A stretch of DNA of 64,000 nt, taken from contig RSEF01000005.1 of NCBI GenBank assembly GCA_003993805.1, positions 41,251,564-41,315,563 on the forward strand. Direction: 5' to 3'. The position numbers and the translations under genes were made by a program. The stretch's first letter is position 1. Each line of letters begins with the position of its first letter. A model generated the notes under the pieces. It was not told where the DNA came from, searched no databases, and saw only the letters and a list, made by a program, of their open reading frames with translations. This document shows positions 18,171 through 31,100 of the stretch, one piece after another. Source of the stretch: Himantopus leucocephalus. Taxonomy: Eukaryota; Chordata; Aves; Charadriiformes; Recurvirostridae.

Positions 18171-19103
18171 ACAGCTGAAGACGCAACCAGTTTGCAAATA
18201 AAGTATTAAACCACGGCAACAGCTAATATCAGTTCTATAGGTTTTATCAGCTCTGTGTGCCTGCCACTGACAGGCATCAGTTCCAAGACCAAATGCTAGC
18301 CCTGCCACTAAGTCCTTTCTCAGAAGCGAGCACTTAATGACATCCAGAGGAAATCGAAGCAGAACATTAGGCAGTCATTTCAGAGGTGTTTGCAATCTTT
18401 AGCCTTCAGAGATGCATAAGACCATCTGCAATCTGCCTTTCAGCCATGGGACTTTTTTAGATATAAAAAAAGATACATATTGTCTGCCATTTGCAGAATG
18501 CAGTGGCAGTCTGTGAAAAGAGATGCTTTTGGTTCACGTTTACCCCTTCAGCGTAATCTTGTTAATATGGAATATGGCACAGGAACTGCCACAGAGGCTA
18601 GAGCTACCGCAGTCTGTACCCGTAAGGTCTGCTCATTTCTGGGTGCTGGAAAGCCGTACTCCCTTAGAAGATGTAAATTCTTACCACACTCCTTCCAAAA
18701 ATACTTCAAAGGTCACAGGTACACTTAAACTAGCACTTTTGATACTTATATGAAATAAAAAATGCTTTTTGGGAAGAGTGTCTTAAGTCTTCTTTCCTGC
18801 TTGTTTTCAAGCAGATTCCAGCAACTACCCTTGCCCCTTCATAGGGCTGTTGTTTGAATGGTTTAGAGCTCACACGGATGATTCCATCTTAGAACTGTAT
18901 TCTGTGTTTCATGTGACGGTTGGAAAGTATGTTAGGCCCATACAGGAATAAATCAGAGCAGTGTTGCTTGTCCCTCACAGTGCTGTCCATAAAAAGACCG
19001 TTATCTCCTCATCCCTATGTAACACACAGTCTGTAATCCTGTAATTCCTGCAAACACATTCTGAAACCACTTCTCCAGGGAGGATGTTGTGCAGAGACAG
19101 AAN

Positions 19104-19134
<31 letters not shown>

Positions 19135-22100
19135 AAAGAACAGTACAGTTTCCCCTACCATGACAGGCCTGGGAAGCTAACACCTTCAGAAACGTCAGAG
19201 GCAATGTCCCTCGTGCTCCTCCTCCTGTGGTCTGCACTAGCTAAAAGTAGTAAGGGAACATCATCTTACTTTCCATTTAATATGAGAAAAAGGAAGAACT
19301 GTAACACAAAGGAAACTAAAAATAAGGAAAAGGTAGTGGATTATCAAGTCCACCTCTTTCATTTGAGGCTTAACACACTCCTTTGGTTCATGCAGAAAGC
19401 TTTGCATTATTATAACTAACAGACAGCAGCAGCAGACAGCAACTCACCTCAACTTGTTCTTGAATAAGCTCCTGGAAAAAAAAAAGGTAGTATCATCAGT
19501 TGCTATTTCTCCCTTTTCATTGCCCATACCCTGCTTTGTCCACATCTGTGTATAATTTACTGTGTAACTGCCAGAACCAGAAAAAATGATGCCGTTGCTA
19601 GTACACTGACCACAGCGTGAAAGATCAAGGTGCAAGTCCTGACGTCTCACAAGTATCTTATCAGACTTTAGACTAATCACTTGGTTTCTCTCTGCATCAG
19701 TTTCCTCTCTGTCGCATGGGTATAACGGAACTCCTATACCTCAGAGTGCAATGAATGTGTGTTATCTTTGAACAGCAGCCCTTTCTTCTTTGGATAATAG
19801 TCCATGTGGATTTCATTTCTCATGTCTAAAATGCAATGAATTCATAATCAATCATGAATAGGTGCTACCAGTCCTAATTAAAATAAAAAGGACTGCAGAA
19901 CTGATCTGCCAAAACGCTCATGAGATCTCAAGGCTTCAGCTAAGAACAAGTGCTTGTGAGGCACAGGCCTGATCCCCTCCTCCGCCACTTTTAGTGCTCT
20001 TGGCTCCCAAATCACACCAGGAGAGTGCATTTTGAGTGCTTCACAATTACAGCAAGGTTGGAAAAGAAAATTTAATCAGATCAATCATCTTCTCTGTTTC
20101 TTCTTTTCATGTCAAAAGCAATGTATGGCAAGACTGGACTGATTCACAGTGGCTCAGCCTAGTGGCTCAATATGGTACTCCAGAAACCATTTTTAAGGAG
20201 TCCTTGAAGCAGTTACGATTGTGGAGAATTGTTTACAATGGAAACTGCAAGTAATCAGTTCAGCAATTCCTTCCTCAAACTGTAGAACATCTGGAACAGC
20301 AGCTTTTAGAAAGCTGCACTGCCCATGTAGAGATTCCATGAAAACAACTTTAAATCCTAACAAATAATATTTCTGTATCAGCAATATTAATCATTTTACT
20401 GTTCGTTCAAGCATTTACTGTTCATTCAAGCGTTCATGAGCCCTAAACTGTTGAAACATCTGTACTATATACTATTATTCTTAGCTTCTCCACTAGTCCA
20501 AGTCTGAAACAGTCTCCTATAATTTCTATTGTAGTTCAGGGATTTCAGTTGTGGGACTATTTAGCTACTAAAAGGGATGGCACCCACATCTGCCAAAGGA
20601 CTTCACTGTCTCCCTCATAACAGAGATACTCTAATACCCTGGGCCATTAATACAGAACAAGACTCAGTATCACGATTTCACCCATATCCACAGCTGACCT
20701 CCACAATGCTTTTAGTGACAGGTTGTCTTTTCCGTCGTAACTCATTGGCTTCTCTTTCTATAAAACACAGTGGCACTTTCCTCACTAGAATCAAGGAGCT
20801 GTTGGTCTCAGGAAATGATAATTCAAGACCCAAGTCCTCCAAATTTTTGTAACAGCATCTGAGGAAAAAAAAATACCAGAAATAAGACATCAACCACAGT
20901 AGCTACCTCTCCACAGCATGCGTAAATATTTCTGTAGTCCCCATATATGTTTCTTCCTGCAACAGCTTCCAATCTCTAAATCCATGCATCATGATATTCC
21001 AAGTAATTTTGCCCTTTCAGCCTACATTCAGCCATGTTTTTTCACTCCAATCAACCGTGCATATTTCATGTTCCACGACCACAAGACCTAAGAGTTCCTG
21101 TACTATGTGGAGAGAAGCTTCATGTCTAAATTTATAAATCTCTTTTCTAAAGATGCACAAGGTGTCTGGTTCAACACACAAACACTCCAAATATTGAAAT
21201 TATGCAGCATAAAGACTCCTTTAAGTCTAACCTAAAAAACTATGATCTCAATTAACATGTAATTGCAAATACTTGCAAAGGAAAAACATTTTGTAAGAAA
21301 TTTATGCTGGTTTAATGAACTTTATATCACATTGATGAAAGAGAACCCAGGAAAGAACAACCTGTAGTTAATCTGACATATGTTACCCTGTGGACTGAAA
21401 AATACACACAAAAATGGGACTTCGCAGTCAGACGAGAACTTGTCTTCAAAATTAAAACAACTGTAACAATATATAGTTTATTAACTCAGGCAATATTCAC
21501 TTAAAACAAAGGTGATGAAGGTCAATTTTAGACAAGAGATTCTTTGAACAAAAAAGAAGGTAATCTAAACTTACTAAAATCACTCACAAGAATAGTACAA
21601 TTATTAGCCTCCATATGGAGATGACTTGTGTAATTCCACCCAAAAAAAAGAAGACGTGAATAGCCTTCAGCAAGAGCAGAGAAAGACAGAAAAAGCCCAT
21701 TGTGGTGAAATGACAGAATCCAAGCAGCTATTGAAGTAGATCATGCCTTTTTTTTTTTCAGGGAAAAAAAAAAAAAGGAAGTTCAAGAGAGTCAACAGAA
21801 CAATGCTTAGTAGACGAGTAACAGAATCAAAGCTGCAGGTGAACCAGAGGTCCAGCTGAACTAAACAGCAAGCATAGCTGAAGAGAAAAGTCTTTTAGGG
21901 AAGCTAATTTATTTCATTATATCAAACTTTATCACAGAATATAGTCATACTCTTCCAGCAACAGTAACAACAGAATTTAGATTTTTACATAGTACTTTTT
22001 ATTTGCAACTTTTTAGTAAGGATAGTCTCACAGAGTGATTGTAAAGAGATGAACTGCCAATAAATACTGATAAATTAAAGAGCAACATAATAAAAGCACC

Positions 22101-25100
22101 AGAAAGCCAGCACCAGTAAGCTTCTTGAATCAATTATCTTAAGTGATAACTGAAAATCGCAACTGGCATCCCACTGTACTGAATAATTTAACCAGTGTCC
22201 TTAAAAGAAAACCACGCTTCTCTGATTTACTTTATCTCACTGATTTTTGTAGTATGTTTGTGATTTAGCTGATGAAGAAAAGTAGCTCACAGAATTTATT
22301 TGGTCTTTCAAAAAGCCTTTAATGCCACCTCTTAAAAGTGGCTAGAAATGCAAAAAGTTGTCATGGATAGAGAAGCAACATTTGTCATGATTTAGAGACT
22401 ATGGAAAAGATGTATGATGGCAACAGTTGGTCAGTGTTCAACACGAGTCCTGATCTGTATCTTCATAATTGTTTACTAATGATGCGGAAAAAGAAGGGGC
22501 ATGGTCAAGCAGGCAAATTTGTAGAAAACACAAAATTATTTATGTTAGCTGAGACTAAAGATGATGTTGAACTCAATCATAACTTAAAACAAGTAGAAAA
22601 ATGATGAATGAAATCAGCAGGACGAATGAAAAAGGTATAACAAAAAATGGACATAAATGGACAGAAAAACTGAATTCACTGCTCCTGAAAACAAATAAAT
22701 GCAAATTATCAGGAATAATTTGATCTAGTTATACATTTTTTTGGCATCTACACAAATAGCAAAAAATTAAAAATACCCCACAAACAACTCTGTTTCATTG
22801 TCTTGACTATTCAATAAACAAGTAATTCATGCAAGCAGCAGTAGCCAAAAAAGCAGGCAAAATATCAGGTGTGGATATAATAGACAGAAAATACAGGCAC
22901 AACTGCAAAGCTACTGTATAAATCAATGGGATACCCTCACTTGGTATCTTGTATTCAATTTTGGCCATCCAGTCTCAAAAGTAGATATATCAGAAATGGA
23001 AGACATTCAAAGATAAGTGCAAAAATAATTCAAAGTTGAACAAGAGGCATTACAAATATTGTGATGTTAGCAAGAACATCATTAACAGATGGGAACAAAG
23101 GCAACCAAATATTACTGAACTATATGAACAGGAATGGTTATGTTCTCACATTTTTCCCTAAGGCAGGTGGAACATAATAGTGCTTTACACTTTCCTTTGG
23201 AATTTCTGGTATTGGCTGTTGTCACACAAAAGAGTTACCAAACGGATACAGCAGTGATACTGTTATGATTGGAATACACCCAAAAAGGGCTTTACACCAA
23301 ACAAGTGTATCCCTATAATAGGCAACAATTTTAACTAGAAGTGATTTAAAAGCTGTTGACTTTGCCAAAGGCATCACAAAAAAGAGCAGTTTGAGAATAG
23401 TAAGGTAGTCCTCTGAATATTAAGATAGAACCTCACCTGAAAATGAAGCACAATGCAGGGGGAAAAAAACCACAAATGCATGTGGCAGGTGACAAGCAGG
23501 CATTTAGGGGGGAAAAAGTTTGGTTAGTGTCCAGTAGGTCTGCAATAGTCCAACAGCAAATCTGTATCTAAACTCTCGCTGTACAAAAGTTAAATACCCT
23601 AATAGTAGCTAGGCCACCATTCTGAAACATTTGGGAAACAGTGTTCACTAGTTACTCTTGGCAGGCACCTAGGATTAAGGAATGCATTTTTGAAGGATTC
23701 ACAATACAAACTTTCCATACCCCATCCTGCTCTTCTCAAACAGTGCCTGTTAAATCAGTGACTAGATCAACACTATGGGCACTGCACTACAGTGTGCACT
23801 CCCAAGTCCTGAGCCCCAGACAGCAGGATTTGTCGGAGACTGCTTTGGCACTCTCCTGGCCCACACATGAAGATTTACTTTTCCAGGGAAACCAGAGCAC
23901 ATTGCAGAGGCACAGAGATGGCACACAACAGGTTTTTGTCTTGAGATGTTTGTAACGACCCATCTGAGAAACACACCCATTTTCCTCAGCACAGATATAG
24001 CCAACTGGTCTCGGCTCAGGAAAGAATCAACAGCTTCTTTCCTGAGTTTCACGGTAACCTAGTAATATATATATAGATCTTCCTCGTCAACAGAGCCGTC
24101 CCCAAAAGTTTAGAGCTATTGGCCATTACTAACCGTAGAAATCTTCTTTGTTCTTCTGTAACTTCAATCTCCAAAGGGGGAGAGATGGAGGAGGACAGTA
24201 ATTTCTTCTTGCCACATGCTGCAGCTTCCTTCTCATAGGAATCTGTGAATGAATCGTTTAGAAGTATCCTCTCTTAGAATATTTACGCAGCCATTACCCT
24301 TAATGACCCTATGGTTTGGCATGTAATCCTCTGTTTGGATTAAAAAGTGACCACAGAATGCCTTCTCCTGCAACTTGTGGAGGACTGGGAATGTCACAAA
24401 CCAGACATCTAGTCTCTGGGGAAGGGTTGGCTAATGCCACTTTGTTTTTTCCCACCAGTTCCAAAAAAGAGTCACCCTAAATAGCAAAAAAAACTACTGA
24501 TATATTTAGTCCAACTCACAGAGAGCAATTTTTCCACAGAAAAGTCTGATATAAATGGCAATAAAATACTATTCATTAAGCATTTCTCCCTTCAGTCTTT
24601 AACTTTTTTCAATACCTGACCAAAAGGAGCAGAATTCCTGGAACCCTCTCTGCAAGAACTGCGCAGTATTTATTGATGAAAGAGGAGGTCAATGATTTTT
24701 AAGTACTTGATGGATGGCTATTGTGCTTTTTAACACTGAAACCGATGGTTAATGAGCTTACATAGAAGACCATTATCCCTTTGCAAACAGTTTCAGATTG
24801 TGGAAATTTCAGGCTTTAAGGACAGTATTCAGCTAAAAAGGAACCGAATGAACTATACTCTTTACTCTGCATCCCGTGTCTTATTCTTCACAGCATAACC
24901 ACATAATCCTACTGATGTTGTTCTATTTCCTCTTCATTGTTTTTCCTATCAGTCTTCCTGCTCTTTCATTATGTCAGGACTATTTTAGTTTGATAGTTCT
25001 GTGGGTAGGGTGTATAGCTTCTATTTTTGGAAACACTGTAACGATTTTCAGCTGCCAATACTATGACTACTACAGATACTGAATGTCTGCACTCTCCTAG

Positions 25101-28100
25101 GGATCAGGATAAAGATGAGAAATGAATATCCTATGAATATCCTATTGGTTCCATACATCCCAGATTCATCCTTACAATAAGTTACTTAGCAAGTTTTCCC
25201 TTTCAAGCTCATTTGTACTTTTCTGTGCACTGATTATCTTTCTTCCTAAGCCTATCTGAATCCTCACCTGCAATAAGCTGCTCCAAACGGATCCGTTCAT
25301 GAGCTGCATGCTGGTCCACCAAAATCAAGAGGTTTCCATCTAAACACATACCACAAGAGATGAGAAATAGGCAACTTTGTACCAGACAACTGCACAGGTT
25401 GGGAAGAATGACCACTCTCTAGAGGCCACATTTATAAGATAACTATCAGCCAGTTTTACAGAAATAAAGTGAGGAGGCGGCTATGTTGGCAGAACATTAA
25501 GTCACTACAGAACAGAAATTTAGTGATCCAAATTGGCATTTAAATTAAGGTAATTAGATTGAGTCAAAACCTCTTGTCTATTGACATCTTCATCTAACTC
25601 CAGAATGAGAGCTGAGGTCACTCACAAGCTGTTCTGTTTAATACAGTCTTTAAAAATGTTACGAAAACTACTGGTTTTGAATGCCTTTTTTGTACAGCTT
25701 CAGCAAGCTTCAACAATGAATATGTCCAGACACTGCGAACAGAGTCTGAAAGATGTTAGTAATTTGAGTACAATCTATTTTTGTAACACTAATCTGAAGG
25801 CAGTAGGAACATTCAACAACATCCAAAATAAAGATAAAGAAGATCCAGGAAATTTCAAGTGAAGACTAACATTTTCCTCTACTCACAATATCATCCCAAG
25901 GCAAGAAGAGAATATAAACAGGACAGTGTTCCCTCTGCAGTCTAACTGCACTTGACAGCCACCTCAACTTCATGTTAATAACCACTCTTACCTGCCTGTT
26001 TATCCACTTCATTCCTAGTGTTGATTAAACAAGCAATAAATTTATTGTCCACTTGCTGAAGAACCTGTAAGATACTCAGAAAAATCATTACCCAGTTATA
26101 AAATTATTTTTTAAATGAAGGTAAAAAAAAAGCAGATGACAATCAAAATGGATCAAGTGCAACAAATAGCTAGTAGGATGATTAGGGAAGTGGAAACCAC
26201 ATGTTTTCCAATTCCAAAGGCTTAAAAAATTTGGCCTAGCAAAACTGAGACTGAGAAGGTATGTAATTAGTCTTTATACATACAGTGGGGGGTCAAATAT
26301 GGAAAAGGCAGCAATTATTTAAGCTAAAAGACAATACTGGCAGGAGATTAAATGACCATAAATCGGTCATGAAACAGTTTACTCTGGAACTAAGAGAAAG
26401 TTTCAAAATATCCAAGAAAATAATTCTGGATCAATTTTTTCAAAGAGAGTCATAAGGGCAAGAGCTCTAATTGTTCTAAGGTGGAGCTGGAAATTTACAG
26501 AATGGATTAAATGCTTGCGTAGACTCCTCCTTGAGTTGGGAATTAAAGCTGTGCACAGCAACTCTGAGTATTTGATTTGCTGATACCACCAAAAGCAAAT
26601 GTAAACAACCTTTTTTAACCTGCCCTGTGTTTAAGGACTTGTGGTGATCATCCGTAGGAGCCAGGAAGCATTATTTCCCCTCATTTTCTGATGTAGAATT
26701 TGCTTCTGTGACTTGATTCCACCTTTCCCTCAAGCATCAGAAATCAACCAGAGCTACAGGGAATACTGACGAGGGATGCACAATGCTTTCAGCATCTTAC
26801 TGTTGGATTTAAATTAACAGATGTGGTGTTAGGGAGGAATTTCTCCCCAGGTCACACAGACAGAGCTCACTTCGAATTCTCTGTCTCACAACATGTGCAT
26901 TGTTCACCTCCTAGGTAAAAATGAATACATGATCCTATTTCTTTGCAAGGATGCAAGACATTAATGATTCTTTTTATTCTTTTCCTGTGGCATAATGCAA
27001 CATTTTGTGCTTTTGGTCTTTTCTACAGAGATTTTCAAAATTGCTATAGTGTACTGAAGGCAGTATTTGGTTTCTTCAGAGATGGGATGTGGTAATTTCT
27101 TCTAGCTTTACCTTCTTAAAAACATACAAAGGAAAACATCACGCAGGTAAAGTTAATCACAGAACGACTCAGTAAGTTTTAAAGAACAGTTCTTATTATG
27201 AGTGAACAGAAAAATGGTACCTTCCATTTTCCACCTTTCCTCTCCTGTCTTTTTGAAACATAATCTGTTTACTGCAGTAACTTTATTTAATCCCATTATT
27301 CTTGCACACACAACATAAGCAAGGGAATCATTTGGATCCTTGTCCACCCTGGAGATCAACATTACCATGCCCCACACAGTTAGAACCTGCAATCTCAAAA
27401 TCAGCAAACTGACTGCATGAGAATAATGCTAACTGGGCCTTTTGTCATTGGGATGCAAGAGAGGGAGAGAATCCACTTTGGCATTTCCATCCAGGCAAAC
27501 CATTAAAGAATGTAAGCCAAAGCCATGCATTTATACTAGCTTTTAAGGTAACATTCAAAACATTTGCTAAAGAAGAACTAAACCACTTAAACTTGATGCT
27601 AAGATGCCATTTTTAAGAATCACTTTTCAGGGCAGACATAAATCTTAAAGTGAAATTTCAAGTCTTTCCACAAAATCTGGGATTTGCTTTTGAAACCACT
27701 CTGCTGAAGAATTAAATTTCTACGGTCAATAAAAATTGAATATACAGGACACATTTCAGAGGAATACAAACTAAGCAAATGCCTACAATAAATAAAAAAA
27801 CCTTGCCCATTGGAATACCATTTAGTTAACAGCGTTTCTAAGCAGCAGTAACAGGGCTACCTCTTAATTTGATTTAACCATACAGTCAAGGAATTTTAGA
27901 GTCACTTGCAGATAGCTGACTAACCATGAGATGGATACTAAGATCGGGCATGACATATGTGTCTGCTGGTGTCACACAGCAACCAAGAATTCTGTTTGTG
28001 CTTGTGAAAATCAGGGATACAAACTATTTCCCTGGATACTTCCTTCCCATCAGGCAGAAACATCAGCAAATCCCATCTGCTGTGTGGGAATTTAGAGGTG

Positions 28101-31100
28101 TAAACTAGTAACAGATCATATTGTACCTGCATTGAATGAACCATGTCTTTGGTGAAACGGTAAGGATATAAGATATTGTGAATTTTCACAGCCAGATTGT
28201 CAGCCTGACTGCTGGTCACATCAACAGCAATCTGTAAAAACAGAATTACAGATCAAGTAGGCAATAAAGGGTTTGGCAAAAAAACCCAAACACACACACA
28301 GAATACACCCAATAAACCAGCTTTAAGAAAAACTGGAAATAACTCTGTATTTTGACAAACCAAGCTTTCTACACAAGAATAGCACTAGCTAAATATACTA
28401 TCCAGCAACCTCTCTGCTTCCATCCCCATATACTTTCCCATCTGGATATTACCTGCTAACTTGAACACATTCAGTTGATTTCAAGTACCTATCAGAAAAC
28501 CTGAAGTTAATTATCAGCCTACGTGAGCTCTCAATGGATTGCATTACAAAAGATGTATTATCCTGAAATGAGTCAGAGTACACGTCACAGCAAAAACTGA
28601 ACAGAACTGTTCCTTTTCAGAAACTCACCAGCACATGGTTTGCTACTCCATCCCTATTGTTTGCAGGTGGAAATGGTTACATACATATGTTTACACACAC
28701 ACAAGATGATGATTAAAGATAATACTACCTCATGACAACACAGGAAGTTTTTCTAAAAGCTCCAACATTGTTTCCCTCTCACATGCTATAATCCTGCCAG
28801 GCTATAAAAACAAGTATAGTAAAATACATTTCTAAGATCCGTTGCATCCCAGAGAAGAAAGCTAGGTTATTTTAGCTCTGTCCAGAAAGAGGCCAGACAC
28901 CGTATTACAATTTTGCCATCCTTTAACTTTTGATTTTAAGAAGACTATCTCTGTAGAGGGAAAGACAGCTTACAATAATGTTCTGCTTTTGAAATGATAT
29001 AAGGCAAAAGATTAGCCTGATACCCGCTTCTCTCACTTTGAATAAATCAACAACAGTTACTTACACATAAACAGTCTATAAAAACACATAACATCCATGT
29101 CTGTAGTCTAATATATCACTGAGTAACTTATATGCAATGATTACAATATTTGCAATTTTAGTCCCCATGTCAGAAAACAACAGAAGGCTAAACTGACTCC
29201 TATTTTAGCATGAGATGCGAGATAATACTTACCTCTGGGCAGGGAATAAAAACAGGATTATCCCATTCTGAAAGCAATGACTGGAGAGACTCCCCTTCAT
29301 CATCTAGGAAAGAACACATAGATAATACAGGGACTACCACCATCCATCAATAGAAGGGGCATTGGGTACTTCTACCTCACACAAGCATTATTTTATTTTT
29401 TTCCCTGTCATAAAAAGGAGAGAATGTAAAAATAAATAATGGAACACGAGACTGGGCTTCTTTATTATCTGCTTTAACTAGGAAGGACACTGCAGCCTTC
29501 TGACTCCTAAACATGCTGCAGCACAATTCAACAGGCCCTCAAAATGGGGTGGGGGGATAAGGAGCAAAAGAAAGACATGTTTAGCTACCCACTCCCTCTG
29601 GACAAAGCCACATACCAAAGAGATGATTTCATCATTTCCATCGCAAAAAAAATTGTGAGGATTGAAACTATTTTTCACATTCCAAGGTTGGAACGAGTAC
29701 AAAGAAGGGAGTAGGTAATTAGTCTTTAAACTACTGACATAATTCAACAAAGAACCGGGTATTTCATCCTGTAAATAAGTATCCCCTAACCTGCCTTCAA
29801 CCCTAAAAGATTTTTTTTTTCCAGTTCTAGATTTGAGATGACTCACCCGGTCCCATTGTTAACAGACCTTGAGTAATTCTGGGTTCCTGTTGGGACACCT
29901 GGGAGAATTCTTTGACTTTTTTTNTGGTTTTTTTTTTTTTTTTTTAACCAAAGAACGCTGTGTCCTGGAAAGCTGGCCCTACCTCTCAGATCCTGGCTTG
30001 CTAGAGTCTTCTCTTTTCGAGGTCTAGGAAGGAAGGGTAGCACAATCTCACTTCTAAAGGGATGGCACCTGAACTGAATTCCTAAACACAATATAAATTT
30101 ACTGCTGCAGATTCAACAGCATGCAAAATTACAAAAAGCTATACAATTACTATATTCTCATAAAGGAGCATGTGCTTAGCCCTGTACAAATTACAGTATC
30201 TTGCAGACTTTGCAATCTAACATTGAGAAATATATGTAAAAAGCTGATAATTATCAGACACACTAGCATCAGGAAAAGTATTATTTTAAAATATTACCAT
30301 GGCTTCTGCAAGACTGTCCTTCTTAAAAAATGGCTGCTGCGTTAATAACATAAGAATTATTTCCAGAATTAGTGCAATCAGAAGTGTTAACCCAAAAGGA
30401 AAGAGGAGGTATATAGTAAAGTCTGTCAGATATCAAAACACTTTTGACTTCCCTCTTTTAGGGTGTGGCAAAACTGTCAGTCTATCATCACTCCTATCAA
30501 TACTTAATACAGTTATCAGGGACTTGTAAAACTGAAAACTACAAGTCAGTGAGACCACATGAGATATCAGAGTAAGCCTAACAACGTGTTCCTACCCACC
30601 CAGAAATGATTTAATGATATTACAAAGCAGCACTGTTATCAAGATTATTAAGAAAAGTGGCTCAGATTTCCAGCACAGTGGTAAACATTTCACCCTTCCT
30701 TTGGTACAATTCAGACTTCTATTCTTTGTGAAATAATAATGAATTAATAAAGTTCCTTTCTACCAAGAAATTAAGGGTGTGCATTCAGGAAAAGTGGCTG
30801 AGTGATAACGCCAAAGAAAACCAGCTGCGTGCTGATAAGCTCAGTATGAAAAGGCTCTACAAGATCCTAGGCCAGTCCATGGACTCCTGACTGTTCCTCC
30901 ATCCCAGTAAGGACCACTGATGGTCCTACCCTGGGAAATGAGAATCCTTTCAAGAATCCAAACTGGCAGCCCAGCACAGGAGAGTAACTCAGCATCCCAC
31001 TGTCACAAAGCCCAGAATAGAGGACAAGATGGCCTGATGTGGTTCCTGGTGGCAAACTGTGGCAAATTGAAGAACGCCACCTAATTCAGACGTTGACAGA

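Larger units (their letters stand above)
17804..19158 (-). other. MLH3: MLH3 intron between coding exons 10 and 11
   Basis: Non-coding. It holds the (GT)n microsatellite at 18133-18168 and the (GAAA)n tract with a single N near its left end at 19103. No other structure was recognised. Confidence 0.8.
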
